Assembly (NCBI GenBank): GCA_027604685.1
Contig: JADHYX010000153.1
Location: 6,378-48,589, forward strand
Direction of reading: 5' to 3'
From: Lobulomyces angularis
Taxonomy: Eukaryota; Chytridiomycota; Chytridiomycetes; Lobulomycetales; Lobulomycetaceae
Length of the DNA: 42,212 bases
A model generated the notes under the pieces. The model saw nothing but the letters and a program-made list of their open reading frames with translations. It was not told the origin of the DNA and ran no database searches. Position 1 is the stretch's first letter; the number at the start of each line of letters is the position of its first letter. The position numbers and the translations under genes are program-made. This document shows, one piece after another, positions 24,942-36,929 of this stretch.

Positions 24942-25033
24942 ATATGATATTAATATTTCCTAGATTATGATATATTTGTTACATAATTATTTATTTTTTG
25001 AAATAAATTTTAAAAATTTTAAGAGCTTTCAAG

Positions 25034-26304
25034 ATGAATAAAATTGTATTAATTGGTGGTGGAATTATTTCTGCTTGTACAGCCCATTATTTACAAGAGT
25101 TAGATCCAAAGCTTCAACTGGTTATCATTGAAAAAGGTATCTAAACTTTCTGAATTCATTTTTACTGAAGAAAAATAGTAAACATCGCTTCCCAAGCTTC
25201 TGGAAAAGCAGGGTAGGAATTAAAAATTGCAATAGTTTTACAGGATTTTAATTTGTTAAGAGGATTTTTGTCTCGAGTTATGTGCAGTTCCTCTACTGCT
25301 TTGAAAAAATTGTCCCAAAAAAGTTTTGATTTACATAGTGATCTAGCTGAAAAATTTAATGGGGAAGTAAACTACGATTATCGGCGAGTTTGTGTTTCAA
25401 CAAGGGATTACGTGGAGAAAGACCATTTGACATTTAAAAAGATTAATGATACGAAGATCGGCGATGTTAACAACTCTGCTCAATTAAATCCCAGTAGTTT
25501 TACAAATTACTTAGTGAGGCAAAATAAACAGCTAACGGTTAAAATTGGAGATTTTTTAGATTTAGTAAAAATTAATGGAAAAATTACAGGCATTAAATAT
25601 CAGCAGGAAGGTTTGTAATTGATATTCTTTAAAAGTGGTAATGGTTAGATAAAATTTTATTCGAGGAATGTGATAAAGTGGTCTTTTGTACAGGACCGTG
25701 GACAAATCAAATTTTTGATAAGTAATTTTATAAAACATATTTTTTAAATAATTTGTAGGATAGGATTGGAATGCCCTGTTACCATTGTACCTCACTGTGC
25801 CGAGAGTATAGTAGTAAAAAGTGATCACAGTAGCAAGGAAATGTTGTTTATTGAAGTTTGCAAGGGAAATGAGGTGAGATCTCTTGAAGTTTATCCACGT
25901 CCAAATTCTACAATTTACTTATGCGGAGATGGTCAACCATTTGGTATAGAGGAAGATATTCCACGTCCATTATTAGATCCAACAGAGGTGCAACCAAATA
26001 CTAGTTTTCTCAACGAAATTTTAAAATTAGCAAAAATGGTTGAATTGGGTTTAGAAGAGAAGAGTGTGTTTAAGATGCAAGCGTGTTTTGTTCCGTATTC
26101 CCACTCAGGAGCTCCATATATTGGTGAAACTCATGTGGAAAATGTTTATTTGGCAGCCGGGCATGGTAAAACATGTATTACAGATTTACTTAAGTTCTAA
26201 TGCTAGGGTGCTGGGGTATACTGAACGCACCAGCTACAGGTCTCGCACTTAGTGAACTCATTGTTCATGGCGCATCAAAGCTCTTAAACAGTTTTGGAAT
26301 GTAG
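25034..26304 (+). CDS. FAD-dependent oxidoreductase of the DAO family, Tda3-like
   Basis: Six exons (25034-25136, 25179-25212, 25261-25610, 25649-25721, 25759-26165, 26207-26304) join in frame to about 354 aa. The N-terminus IVLIGGGIISACTAHYL is a dinucleotide-binding GxGxxG-type fold, and ASQASGKAGGFLS matches the family's FAD-contact region. VVFCTGPWTNQIF and the C-terminal GHGCWGILNAPATGLALSEL close the FAD-binding domain. Both of those C-terminal blocks and the AGGFL block are assembled across introns, which supports the model. Yeast Tda3 is a putative oxidoreductase linked to late endosome-to-Golgi transport. The substrate is unknown. The gene starts only 92 bp after the helicase stop codon. 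Calling it Tda3 rather than another DAO-family amine oxidase is an inference from the N-terminal and C-terminal blocks. Confidence 0.85.
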
Positions 26305-26583
26305 AAAATTTTATTACAAATTTTTTGATCAACATGTTTTTTTCTATAAAGTGTTAAATAATTTTTATATCTTGAACTTGATTTTCTTTTTGGGTAAAAA
26401 GAAAAAACAAATCAAGTCAGCAATAAATTTAATCCACTTTTTATACCGAATGCAACAGCAAGTTTTAACAGTTTTTAAAAATCATGGTGTCATCCAAAAA
26501 TTGGTAGAATAAGGAGTTCAAATAGAATTCTCTGTTTAAAAAGACTTTAATATTTAAAACCCTAATAGTTTATAGAAGAGTAA

Positions 26584-29500
26584 ATGTTTCTCAATATCTT
26601 TGAAGCAATATCTGGAAGATTAATCCCCAATTATAGTGTAGCAGAAAATTCTAGGTTTGCTTTGCAACTTAATTTTTCATAACTTTTCTAGTTTAAGTGG
26701 GTTGAAAGAACACATTCAGCGTTTTACTGAAATAGAGGCAAATAACCAGATAATACTTACTAACAAAGGTACTTTTTTGTGCGTAGTTTTTCTCACAGCA
26801 TCTTCTTAAGGCTTGCAATTGAAACAAGAACTAATGACCGACGCTCTCTCGGAAGTTTGTCATCATAAAAATTAACGTTAATTATAATGTTTTATTAGGA
26901 TGTTTTAACAATTTTTGTATTCGATCGAAAAGTGTTGCATTCTAGTTCTGGTATGGAAGTTCATCATTATCATAAATTTGAGGTAGAGCCTCAAGTTGAC
27001 TCGAGTGGTAATTTTACATCAATCAACTCTCTTTAAAATTAACTAGATAGTTCTTATGAAATGGAATAGTTTTTCAAATATTTCCAAGATTCCTATGAGT
27101 CAATGTTTGAATCATATTACATCTTATTTTAAATCCCATGTTTCTTACGCAAAGGTATAAACTATTTTTTTAAGGATTTTTTTAGTTAGTTTAGACTGTA
27201 GCCTCTGGCGCCAAAACTAACGTTACCATTTGTGAACGCTTAATTGCGGGTAAAGCTTCTTTTTTATGTTAAAATTTATCTAATATTGTATTAGAGCAAA
27301 AAGTGCAGATAGAGGCTTTAAAAGTTGCCTTAAATAATTTGGCAGGTCACAGTCGGTATAATTAGAAAGGTTTTTTTTTTTTTTTTGAGTTTGACGTTAG
27401 ATCGTTGTGTGAATCGTTTGACGTATTCGAACCTTTTGCTCTAAAGGAGTTGGCGAGGAATTCTTTGCTACTTCAGACCTTTCCAAGAGATTTGGAAACA
27501 TTGCGGCAGATACAGATTCACCCTTCAATCATTAACAAGGAACCCGTGAACCAGGATACTTCCGCAGCGTTGAAGCACCCCAATGAGTCATATTACCTCA
27601 CAAAAGACGAAACTTCTAAAAGTTTAATTGATTTTGTCCCAGAAACATCAATTAAGATTTGGGCTGATAATTGCAAAATTAAGCATGGTTTGAACAAATT
27701 GTGATTAATTTTTTAACAATTAACTTTTTAGATCAATTTGTTCAAACTTTTACATTAGTATCTTCTGCAATTAAAAAGATTAAGAGCCAAACAGATGAGG
27801 AAATAAATGTACCCCAAACTTTTAAGTACTAATAATAGTTAAAATTACAACTCTCTAAACATTTTTTCTAGTTTAGCCAACATTGACAGCTTAATACCAA
27901 CCGCTAAGTTATTACTTTCAGAATTAGAAAGTACTTGTAAATTGGTTGAAAGAGGTATTTAATTTTTTTAACTTTTTATATGTTAAGATGTAGATTATTC
28001 TAGAATTGTGAGCTTTGTGCAAAAAGCCCTTAATTTTTCAAGCAACCAAGAATGCTTTGATGAAAGTAAGCTAATAGCAATGGAAGAATTAGCCCAAATT
28101 CATGAAAATCAGTATCTTATTGATATTCAAAAATGGGATGATTCTATTCGGGAAAGCGTTTGCATTATTACTGAAGCCCAGACCAAACTTACTGAAAATT
28201 TAGTTTCTCGACTTCAAAATGTATCTGAATTAGAAACAGCAATTGCCCAAAATAATCCAATTTATAACAGCATTGCTTCTCAAAGTTTTGGTTCTTTATC
28301 TCAAGCTTTTTCTCAGTTGCTCCATGTTCACAGAATGGTAACATGAAATAATTGACTAGCTTATAATGTTTACTTAGGCACCTGCTTGGGGTGCCAGTCT
28401 TATCGAAATAGTTAGAAGAAAGGAGTTTTCTAAAATTTTTATGCAAAAGGCTAAAAACATGGCGGAAGTTCTGGTAAATTCCTTAAAATGATGTTAATAA
28501 TGCTTTATAGGCAAAATTTAGAGCTCATGAAGAAAAGAGAAGGAGAAACTTCACTTCAGAAATCTCGAGATACATTCCAAATGGATTAATTCATGGTTTT
28601 TTGATCGTTCTTAATAACGTTATTAATATCTTATTAGGTTTAGATGGCAAGCCCCCGTTTTGTGAAGTATCTATAACTAACTCAAATGAATCACTTCCAA
28701 ACTTGACCAGCAACGAAATTTTTGCATTTGAAAAAGAGATCTCGGAAATTAGAACAAAAATTGAGAATGATAATCTATCAATGGGTAAAGTCATATCAGT
28801 TACGAACAATGACAGTATTACTAAGCTTCAGGCAACAATGACTACAATATCCGCTCAGTTGGAATCAATTTCGATTGATTTTGATCGAATATTATTTCGT
28901 TCTGGGTTGTCTGAAAAGTTTAGTAACTTGGAAGAAGAGAATTTGAGGTTAAAAAGTGAATATGCTTCTGCACGTCATTCAGTACCGGTAACTTCGCCTG
29001 CTTTACACCGAAAAGCATCCAATGTAAAACCTATGGAATTTGAAAATGCCACTCCTAGCAAACAGGACGAAGTTTTGAAAATTTATGAGGCTAGAATTAA
29101 AAATTTGGAAAAAATTTTACAGGATAACTACATAAAAAATTCAGCGTCTTCTCAAGGTAAGGATATTTTTTTTTTTACCCTATAGATAACCCTATACACT
29201 ATATCAGTTAAAGTGTGTGAGGAAGCTATTTCTTTGAAAGAAAAAAATTCCTCTTTGGAAAAAAAACTTTTTGAATTACAACAACAATTGGAGAATATTA
29301 CGATATTATGTAAGAGAGAGGCAGAAGACTGTAGAGATATTGATGAACTAGAATCTTGGAAAAAAAGAACACAGGAGAGTGAGCTGCGAGAGTTAGGATT
29401 GAGAACTCAAATGGAAGCACTTAAAAAAATTCAACCGGTTTTTATTTTTTTTGCGATCTAATAAACTTTCTTTAGCTAATTGACGAAACAAAAAATGTAA

Positions 29501-31997
29501 AAACTTTAATAGGTGATGTTGAAGATTTTTCAAAAGTAAGATTTTTTATGAAAAGTCCTATTTAGATATCTATATATTACCCTTAGCTACACCATCTTGT
29601 ACATCTGTTTGCCTTAAATTTGCAAGTGAATTGCAGCAGTAGTTTTTCTGATCCTCATACGTCTTCTGACGTAGAAAATACTAGAAATTCTGTGACATTT
29701 TCCACTTTTTTAGAAGACGTAGAGGAAATTTCTCAAAAATCTGGAAAATCAGAGTTGTTTGAACCTTTTATACTATTAGCTTCTGCATGCAAGCAGCATT
29801 ACCAGTCAACAAGACAGGTAATTTTTTATATTTTGCATCTTACATTCTAGTTGTTGGAAGAAATGGAATCTAAACTGGAGAACCGAAATAAGGAATTTGA
29901 AGCTGCTGGTTAGTTTAAGACTACAATAGGTTAAGTTTTTTTTTAGATAATCGTGTAAAACGTTTAGAATTGGAATTGCGGCATGATTTTAGCGAAAAAG
30001 AAGACCACAAAACTGAAATAGATACCTTGAATGGAAAAATAGAAAGATTAACTACAGAATTAAAAAGTTCTCAACTGGAAAAGAATTTTTCCCAAAATGA
30101 GATTGCACTGCTGAGAAGCAAATTGGAAACATATAAAGTTAACTACGAAAATGTGGAATTTAAATTAAGTGACCTCAATCAATCATATGAAGAAGCAACT
30201 AAGAATCTGGGAAATAAACTTTTTGATGCAGAAGCAAAACTGAGATTTGAACAGAACGAAAACTCAAAACTGCAAGGAATTTTAAAGGAAGAAAAAAGCA
30301 AATCTTCAATTTTGGAAGCACTTTTACATAAGAAAGATGAAGAACTTAAAATTTTGCAGCTGCGCATAACAAATGAACTGGAAACATCTAGTAATGCAAT
30401 CAAGTTATTGAACTTTAATCTTGATAACAATTTTGATGTAAAAGAATGCAAGAAAAAATTAGATGCGCAACAAAAAATTTTTGAAAAGCTGATAAAAGAT
30501 GTAGAATTTTCAACCGAAAAATTAGAGACCGTGAATTGCAAGTATCTAGAACTGGAAAAGAAGTTTATAGTCAAGGAAACCCAAATTTTGAAATTTTCGG
30601 AGTTGATACAACAAAATAATGAGACACCTTTTACTGATTCATTGAGTGACCCTGACAGGGTAACTCCTACTACAAGCTTGGAATTCTCAGTGATAGGTAA
30701 TGAGAAAAGTTTTTCAGGGAAAGTATGCTGTTCCACAGATCAACTTCCTGTTAATTCTACAGTATTTAATAGTAAAGAATTTGAAGTGTTAAAAAGGGAA
30801 ATCGAACTCTTAAAAGAACAAATAGAAAGTTGGTTTTTAATTTGTAAACGGAATTTTGATATTTTGGTTATGTTTATTGAATTTCTAAAAAATTGCACAT
30901 CAGAAATTAACTCTTTATCGTCTGCTATTTTTGATGAAGATCCAAATTTTAAGAGTAAGTTTGATGATATGAATTTTTTTTTTAAAAACAACGATAAAAT
31001 TGAAAATTTTGAACAAGACCTATTGTTTTTACCTGAGACGCATAATAGATTAAGAAATTCATTCATTAGAGTATTGAACCTTGGAAATGAAAATACTTTC
31101 AAAGAATTAGCGGAATATAACATGTCGTTTTTAAAAAAATTTAAAAATCATTTTTTAGACAATAAAAATAATTTGGAAGATAAGATTTCAATTCAAAACT
31201 TAAAAGTTGGAGATACTGCATTATTTTTTCCATCATCACATGACAGCAATGGTATACTTTTATTTTCAATTTAGATGACGTCTTAAAACCAAACGTTTTA
31301 GTGTGGATTTCTTTTAATTTCGGTGAAGTCTTATATTTGGATAATGACGATGGAAATTGTTTAACTGATGCTGCGTAAGTTTTTTTATTTACGAACACTT
31401 AATTCATTGTAAAGAGATAGCTTTTTGCTTCTTAAAATAAGCGAGATTAAAAGATCCATACTTAAAAATGAAGGAGATAATCCCTTTGGATTGAAAAATG
31501 CTGACCAAGAATACCAAAAGTGCAGAGGAATTCCTTATGGACAGAAGCATTTGTTGAGGAATTATATCCCAAATGTTAAATGCAAACACAACAACGATTT
31601 TTTAGATATCAGCGTTAAAAATTGCCAGAAACAAAAAAAAATTGCTATAGACTGTTTTAACGTCGGTGACCTGGCTTTATTTTTACCAGCGAGGAATCAA
31701 AAAGGTTTGAAAATATTTAACTGCGTTTCCATTAATTTTAATTTAAGGTTATTGTGCATTTAATATTAATGGTAAGTCGTATTTAATTTTGATTCCTTCA
31801 ATATTATTTTTTTAGTTGCACCAAAATATTGTCTTAAAGATTCTGAGGAATTTTTTAATAGTGAAAATAAAAAAAAAAAAAAGGATTATATAGTTGCCAA
31901 AATTTCGAGTATAAAGCAGGTTACTGCCAGCGAAAATGATGAGTTTGGTACAAAGGTTGGCCAGACTTATTATTTGTGTGAGGGGATTAACGTCTGA
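26584..31997 (+). CDS. ATG11: Autophagy scaffold Atg11 (FIP200-related) with two C-terminal Claw-like domains
   Basis: Twenty-three exons join in frame to about 1500 aa. The N-terminus has the Atg11/FIP200 ubiquitin-like region: SLSGLKEHIQRF, NNQIILTNKGLQL and TIFVFDRKVLHSS. The middle has APAWGASLIEIVRRKEFS and EEKRRRNF, the Atg17-like/RB1CC1 block, and then a long coiled coil, mostly in the 1305-nt exon 29947-31251. The C-terminus carries two Claw-like units: about 1290-1375 (LKVGDTALFFPSS, LLLKISEIKRS, NPFGLK) and about 1418-1500 (FNVGDLALFLPAR, YIVAKISSIKQV, FGTKVGQTYYLCEGI). Atg11 links selective-autophagy receptors to the Atg1 kinase and the phagophore, and the Claw binds receptors. The last exons are 29947-31251, 31275-31374, 31421-31704, 31748-31771 (24 nt) and 31816-31997. 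First exons: 26584-26654, 26692-26768, 26811-26854, 26899-27007, 27051-27154. Confidence 0.92.
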
Positions 31998-32130
31998 TTC
32001 TTGCTTTTGCAACACAAATTGTATATAGTTAAATATCGTTAAGCATTTATTTTAATTTTAACATGATGTTTTAAGTATAATTTTGATATAATTCATTTAG
32101 TTTCAAATTATTATTAAAAATCTTAAAGAA

Positions 32131-34053
32131 TTATTGATTATTCAAATAAAAGTCCCTTTTTGCTTGTAAATAAATTTCACCACTACGCTGAATCACATCT
32201 AAGTAGGTTTTATTAAAATGATTATATTCTTGTTGAATTTCAAAACAAAATATATTGTTCTTCATAAATCTCCAGTAACCTGGTTCACTGTAGAAATGTT
32301 TATAAAAGAGTGTGTAGTTCTTTCATAATTACCTCGCCCAATGAAGGATTTTAGTTAAAGGGCTATTTGGTTCATACTTAAAAAATGCTCATTCAGTTAT
32401 TTTTTATAATAAATTTTACTTTAACATCGATTAAACCTCCGTTAATCCACAGGGGCTCGCCAACCTCATCCAAATGCAAAATTTTAGGCGAACACATTTT
32501 ATACCTAGGAGTAGGTCTCTTTTCGGTTGAATTAAAAACATAACAACTTCCAGCACAATTTTTTGCTAATGAACACCAATCTTCCCCTACAAAATTAATA
32601 TAAAACCTATTAATATTCAATCCTTATTGGACAAACCTGAACCGCACCTAGATTAATTCAAATTTTTGTTAAAGTATAATCAAATATTTAACTTTATAGT
32701 ACCATCCAAATTTGCTGCAACACCCATCTTTACAATATCCATTATTAACTTTGCCACCACCACACGGTAGATCTGTCACCTTTTCAAAAACGCCTAGTGT
32801 TCCTGTTTTGTAGTCAAGAAAAGAAAACTCTTCCTCCATAATGGCAAAACCAAGCCAATATGTTTCCTTGTCACCATAAATATATTTGCTGCTGATTGAT
32901 CTTTCTTCATCTCTTAACAATAAACATGATGCAATTATTCCTAGTAAATGTTTACTTTTGTCAACTAAAACTACCCCTGAGGTAAGTTAAATTTAAAAAA
33001 ATTCACACAACAATTATACTACCACTTTCCTGTTCATAATAGCTACGTTCATTCATGATATTTAGGAATTTCACTTGGTTACTTATCTTCAGGGGCATGA
33101 GATGTTTTATATATTCAACTACCATTTTCATCCCTCTGTAGCCAACTACAGAAAATTATTAAATAAATAATCTCCATTTGATATGATCTGTTTTCACCTG
33201 GATACATTTGTCTATCATGAAAAAAAAGTGAACCTGTACTTCGAAATTTTATAGAATTAAACAATAATTCTGGATTTTGCAGAAAAACTGTATCACTATC
33301 TATAAGCATAACTTTTTCGAAGCAACTGAACAGCATAGCGAAAGGTTTCAAGTTAAATCCTTCAACTTTCAAAATGTCATTCTTGATATAATTATCCAAA
33401 TTTTTAAACGAAATTCCAGTTAATTTAGAAAACTTCAACCTGGTATTAGGTTTTAAATCAGCATCATTCTTATAAAAAATCTCAATTTTAATTTTACTTT
33501 TAAAAACTTCTCGTATCATTTTAATAGTCGAAAAAGCGAGTGCCTTAAATCCGGTTTTTCCCTCTCCAATACACATTACTATCCCATACTCATAGTTAGT
33601 AAAGGAACTGTTTAACTCACTCAGATTGGTGGTTTTTAACCAATTTAAAAGTTTGTTTTCTAGTTGTAGAAGTGTGTATTTTTCAATCTTAGTATTCTTC
33701 TTACTGTTAAATAAATCTTTTAATAATCTTAAATCTTTTCCTAGCTCAATAGTTAAATTTTTTTGTTTTTCAAGCAGGTATATTTCTGCTTGTTTGATTT
33801 TTTCAGCAGTTAAATGCTGAACTTCTGCAGCAAATTTTTCGTTTAATTGAAGCTGTTTTTCAAACAAGTCATCTTTTTCATTTGGAAGTTTTGCATAATT
33901 TGGATCAAACTTTAAATTCTTGGTTTTTTTTAAATTATTTAACTGTAAGTTAGAATATGCATACATTTCATTATAGTAAAAGGAGGTAGATATTAAAAAT
34001 AGTAGAAACATGGTGCAATAAAATCCAACTGCCACTTGAATTCCCCACTTCAA
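32131..34053 (-). CDS. GT71 (Mnn1-type) alpha-mannosyltransferase with an inserted hevein-type chitin-binding domain
   Basis: Seven exons (34053-33198, 33145-33023, 32976-32703, 32647-32637, 32586-32420, 32376-32333, 32287-32131) join in frame to about 543 aa. A type II membrane anchor (VAVGFYCTMFLLFLIS) and a charged stem precede the catalytic domain. GT71 blocks are GIVMCIGEG, IEIFYKNDADL, FNLKPFAMLFSCFEKVMLID with the DSD metal motif, LFFHDRQMYP, EQESGVVLVDKSKH, GDKETYWLGFA, CSPKILHLDEVGEPLWINGG and the C-terminal GYWRFMKNN. Between the LGFA and CSPK blocks lies CGGGKVNNGYCKDG, then CCSKFGWCGSGEDWC and NCAGSC: all eight cysteines of a hevein/CBM18 domain in canonical order. GT71 enzymes add alpha-1,3-mannose to glycans in the Golgi. 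The chitin-binding insert is not part of the family as I know it. Confidence 0.9.
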
Positions 34054-34489
34054 AGACAGCCTTCTGTAGAGATTGCAATGTAAGTTTAAAAATTAAAAAA
34101 TAGTTTAAATTTATTTCATTATAAATAATACCTAAAAATTGATTTTATCATAAATTACTTCAGGTGTGTATTTAATTAATTTTTCTAAACAATAGTTTTA
34201 ATTTTATCCCTGTTCTATAAAATATGTAGTTGTTAAAATTTTTAGAAAACTGTTGCTAAATTTTTTAAAAAACTATGTCAGATATCAATAAATTAACAGG
34301 TAATTGGGAGAAAATACATCTAAATTTGATGCAATATTTAGTAATCTATTAAATTAACAATTATTCGATTATAATTTCTGTAAACAATCCATTGTAATTC
34401 ACATTTTACATTTATTTTATTTAAATAATGCTACAATTTAACTAAATTAATTAACAGTTATATAGAAGTTATATCCAAAATAGTTTGTA
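34054..34489. other. Intergenic region between GT71 and APSES genes
   Basis: AT-rich spacer upstream of the mannosyltransferase start and downstream of the APSES gene stop. No coding signal or RNA gene is seen. It should hold the mannosyltransferase promoter. Confidence 0.5.
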
Positions 34490-36809
34490 TTACTGTTTCT
34501 CTAAATCGCACTCTTTTATGCAACTCTTTTCCTCTTGCTTTCTTACTTCCACTAAAAAGGAAGAAATATCTGCCACACCAATATCTTTGTCATTCTCAAA
34601 GGTGTTTAACACAGAATCTAAAAAAAATGAATCTATGACGGTATCTTCAAAATGCGCCTTGGTAAATTCCAATTCGGTTTCAATGTAGCTCTTATCATTG
34701 AATTCTTGTCCCAGTACTGGATTGTGCAAGTTATAAAATTCATCATTTATTTTATTAGGATTTCCATTCAATTTTCTTCGAGTGCCTGGAAATGATAATT
34801 ATTAAAGCTTGCGAAAAATATACTTTTACCTTCATTTTCATTACTTTCATTCAAATTATCTGATATCAGTGATATTGGCTTAAAGCTGGAATGCGTTGCT
34901 TCATCTGTCTTACTAATTGGAAAGACAAATTTAACCGGTGGCGAAGAGTTAAAAGTGCTGTTATTGTAAAGCTGGTAGTTTTGTTTCAAATCGACCTCAT
35001 TTAGACAAAAAGCGTTTGCTTGAAGAAAATAATTATGTTCTTCCAAATATTGTTCCGGTAGTATTCCAGTATTGCTCATAAACCCATCTAGTGGGAAGTT
35101 TAAAGAATTGCTATCATCATGATTACACTCAACGATTAGTTCGTCATGATACTTCAATTCGTTGTATCCAAAAAAGTAATCTAAACCAAAGTCTTTTGGT
35201 CCCAGCCCAGATCTGTTTTCTAATGAAATGTCTGCACCAGCTTCTAGCAACTGCTCGACATAATTCTTGTGTCCCATTCTTGCTGCAATAATTAAAGGTG
35301 TATCTCCCGACTTATTTTGTGCATTGACTAGTTTATTAAAGTTTCCATTCTCATTTCTTGCAATGTATTCTAAAATACATTCCATGTAGTATTTTCCAGC
35401 TTCCACTTTTTCTGACGCATCCAATAAGGCAATATGGTGAAGAACATTTTGATTTTGATTATCTTCCAAGTATAGGGATGTATGTAGCAGCTCAAGAACT
35501 ATTGGGAAGGTTTGAAGGTTATAATTATTTGTCACTAAAACTGAACGTATTAAGGCGGATTCACCACTGAAATTTCTTGCGTTAATCTGTGCCTTCTTCG
35601 ATATTAGAAGGGAAAGTAACACTGTCTTCGCTAAGGCACTTGCCCAGTGTAAAGACGTATGACCTTGTTCGTCAATTAAAAGGTCCACATCTAAATCCGC
35701 GGGAGGATTAGGATTTTTTAAAAAGTCAGGAAAAACTGCGTTTTCATTTAAAAATAATGCCATCAAATCCTCCTTATAACGCTCAGGTCTATACAATTCC
35801 TCTTGTTCTATTAATATCCCCTGATTTGGGTATTGGTATGTATTTTCATTTAAGATTATAGATGGTGTAGAAATCTGGTTTACTGGTTGTTTTAGATTTT
35901 GACGTACATTTTGTTGTTCATTGGATTTTGCTAAGGCGCGAATTTTTTGAACTTTGTGGGCACTTTTTAATGGGGGAGCTTGCAGTTGGGAATCCACTTT
36001 CTTTTTTTTCTAAAAAAATTTTTTAATCAGACACAGTCCTGTCCTAATTAACTACAATTACCTCATAATATGATTTTTTTTGTTTTTTTGGCAATTCTAT
36101 ATTGGATTCCTTTGCATCTTTTACTGTTTGTTTTCTCTTTTTGCTGATTGATATTTCTTTAGAATCTTTTTCTTTTGTGTTATATACTTTTACTTTTGGA
36201 AGACATTCTCTATTATTGAACGTTGGCTTTACTCCTGGAATTGGTGGATCAAATTCTAAGATAGGTTTAAGTAAATCAATAACGTAGTACTGTCGTGCTA
36301 AATCAACCCCTCTCTCATATGGAATCCTTATAAAATAAATAAATATATGAATAAGGAAAGCTTCTTCTCCATATATAGGTGAATATGATTTTTAATTGTA
36401 ATTACCATGTCCCTTGATATTTACCATATCCCCCTTGCACTTTTTCGTGTTCACCTTGAGAAATTTCCTTTTCCAAGATCTTTGTACGTTTGCCTTTATC
36501 GATTCCAGCAACTTTTAAAATTTGAGTTGCGTTTAAATAAGAATCGGCTCGTCTTCTCATAACCGCAATGCCTTCACACAACATTTCAAAAACTTGAATA
36601 CCTGAATATGCAGCACTAAAAATTTGATTTGACAAAGTTTGAAAGTTGGTATTAATATTATTATAAGTATGCGTAAAATCTGTTAATGGTGGTTGGTAGT
36701 AACACTGATGGTATTGTTGCTGGAAAAATTGCTGTTGATTTACTTCCTGATGATCGAACGGATTAATTAAGTACAAATGTTCATGTGATAAATCTGACGA
36801 CGAAAGCAT
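34490..36809 (-). CDS. APSES/KilA-N transcription factor with ankyrin repeats (Mbp1/Swi4-like)
   Basis: Four exons (36809-36406, 36326-36062, 36009-34830, 34785-34490) join in frame to about 714 aa. A Gln/Tyr-rich N-terminus is followed by the KilA-N/APSES DNA-binding domain (about 58-165). Its blocks are [44 protein letters not shown] and [18 protein letters not shown], with an intron falling at the TGTW Trp codon. A basic nuclear-localisation-like segment (SKKRKQ and PKKQKKS) follows, then ankyrin repeats at about 325-495 ([29 protein letters not shown]) and an acidic tail. The closest families are Mbp1, Swi4 and Res1/2, which bind MCB (ACGCGT) or SCB sites as MBF/SBF to drive G1/S genes. 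A perfect MCB-centred palindrome lies 111 bp upstream of the start. The tail after the ankyrins is short, and I cannot confirm a Swi6-binding helix. Confidence 0.93.
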
Positions 36810-36915
36810 TTTCAGATAATGAAATTATTAAGAATTGTTATTTATTTATTTTTATTTTTATTTTTTGTTCAGCAACACGGGTTAGAAGACTGAGTTTTAA
36901 TTAAATTAAAAAATT

Positions 36916-36929
36916 TTATACGCGTATAA
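36916..36929. promoter_or_regulatory. Palindromic MCB-type site (ACGCGT core)
   Basis: The 14-bp perfect palindrome TTATACGCGTATAA contains ACGCGT at 36920-36925, the binding site of MBF-type APSES factors. It lies in the upstream region shared with the divergent RMD5 gene and 111 bp before the APSES gene start. The site is seen directly; its use by the adjacent gene's product is inferred. Confidence 0.55.

Noticed and set aside
30179..31123. Two long minus-strand frames
   Set aside because: Mirrors of the large coiled-coil exon of ATG11.
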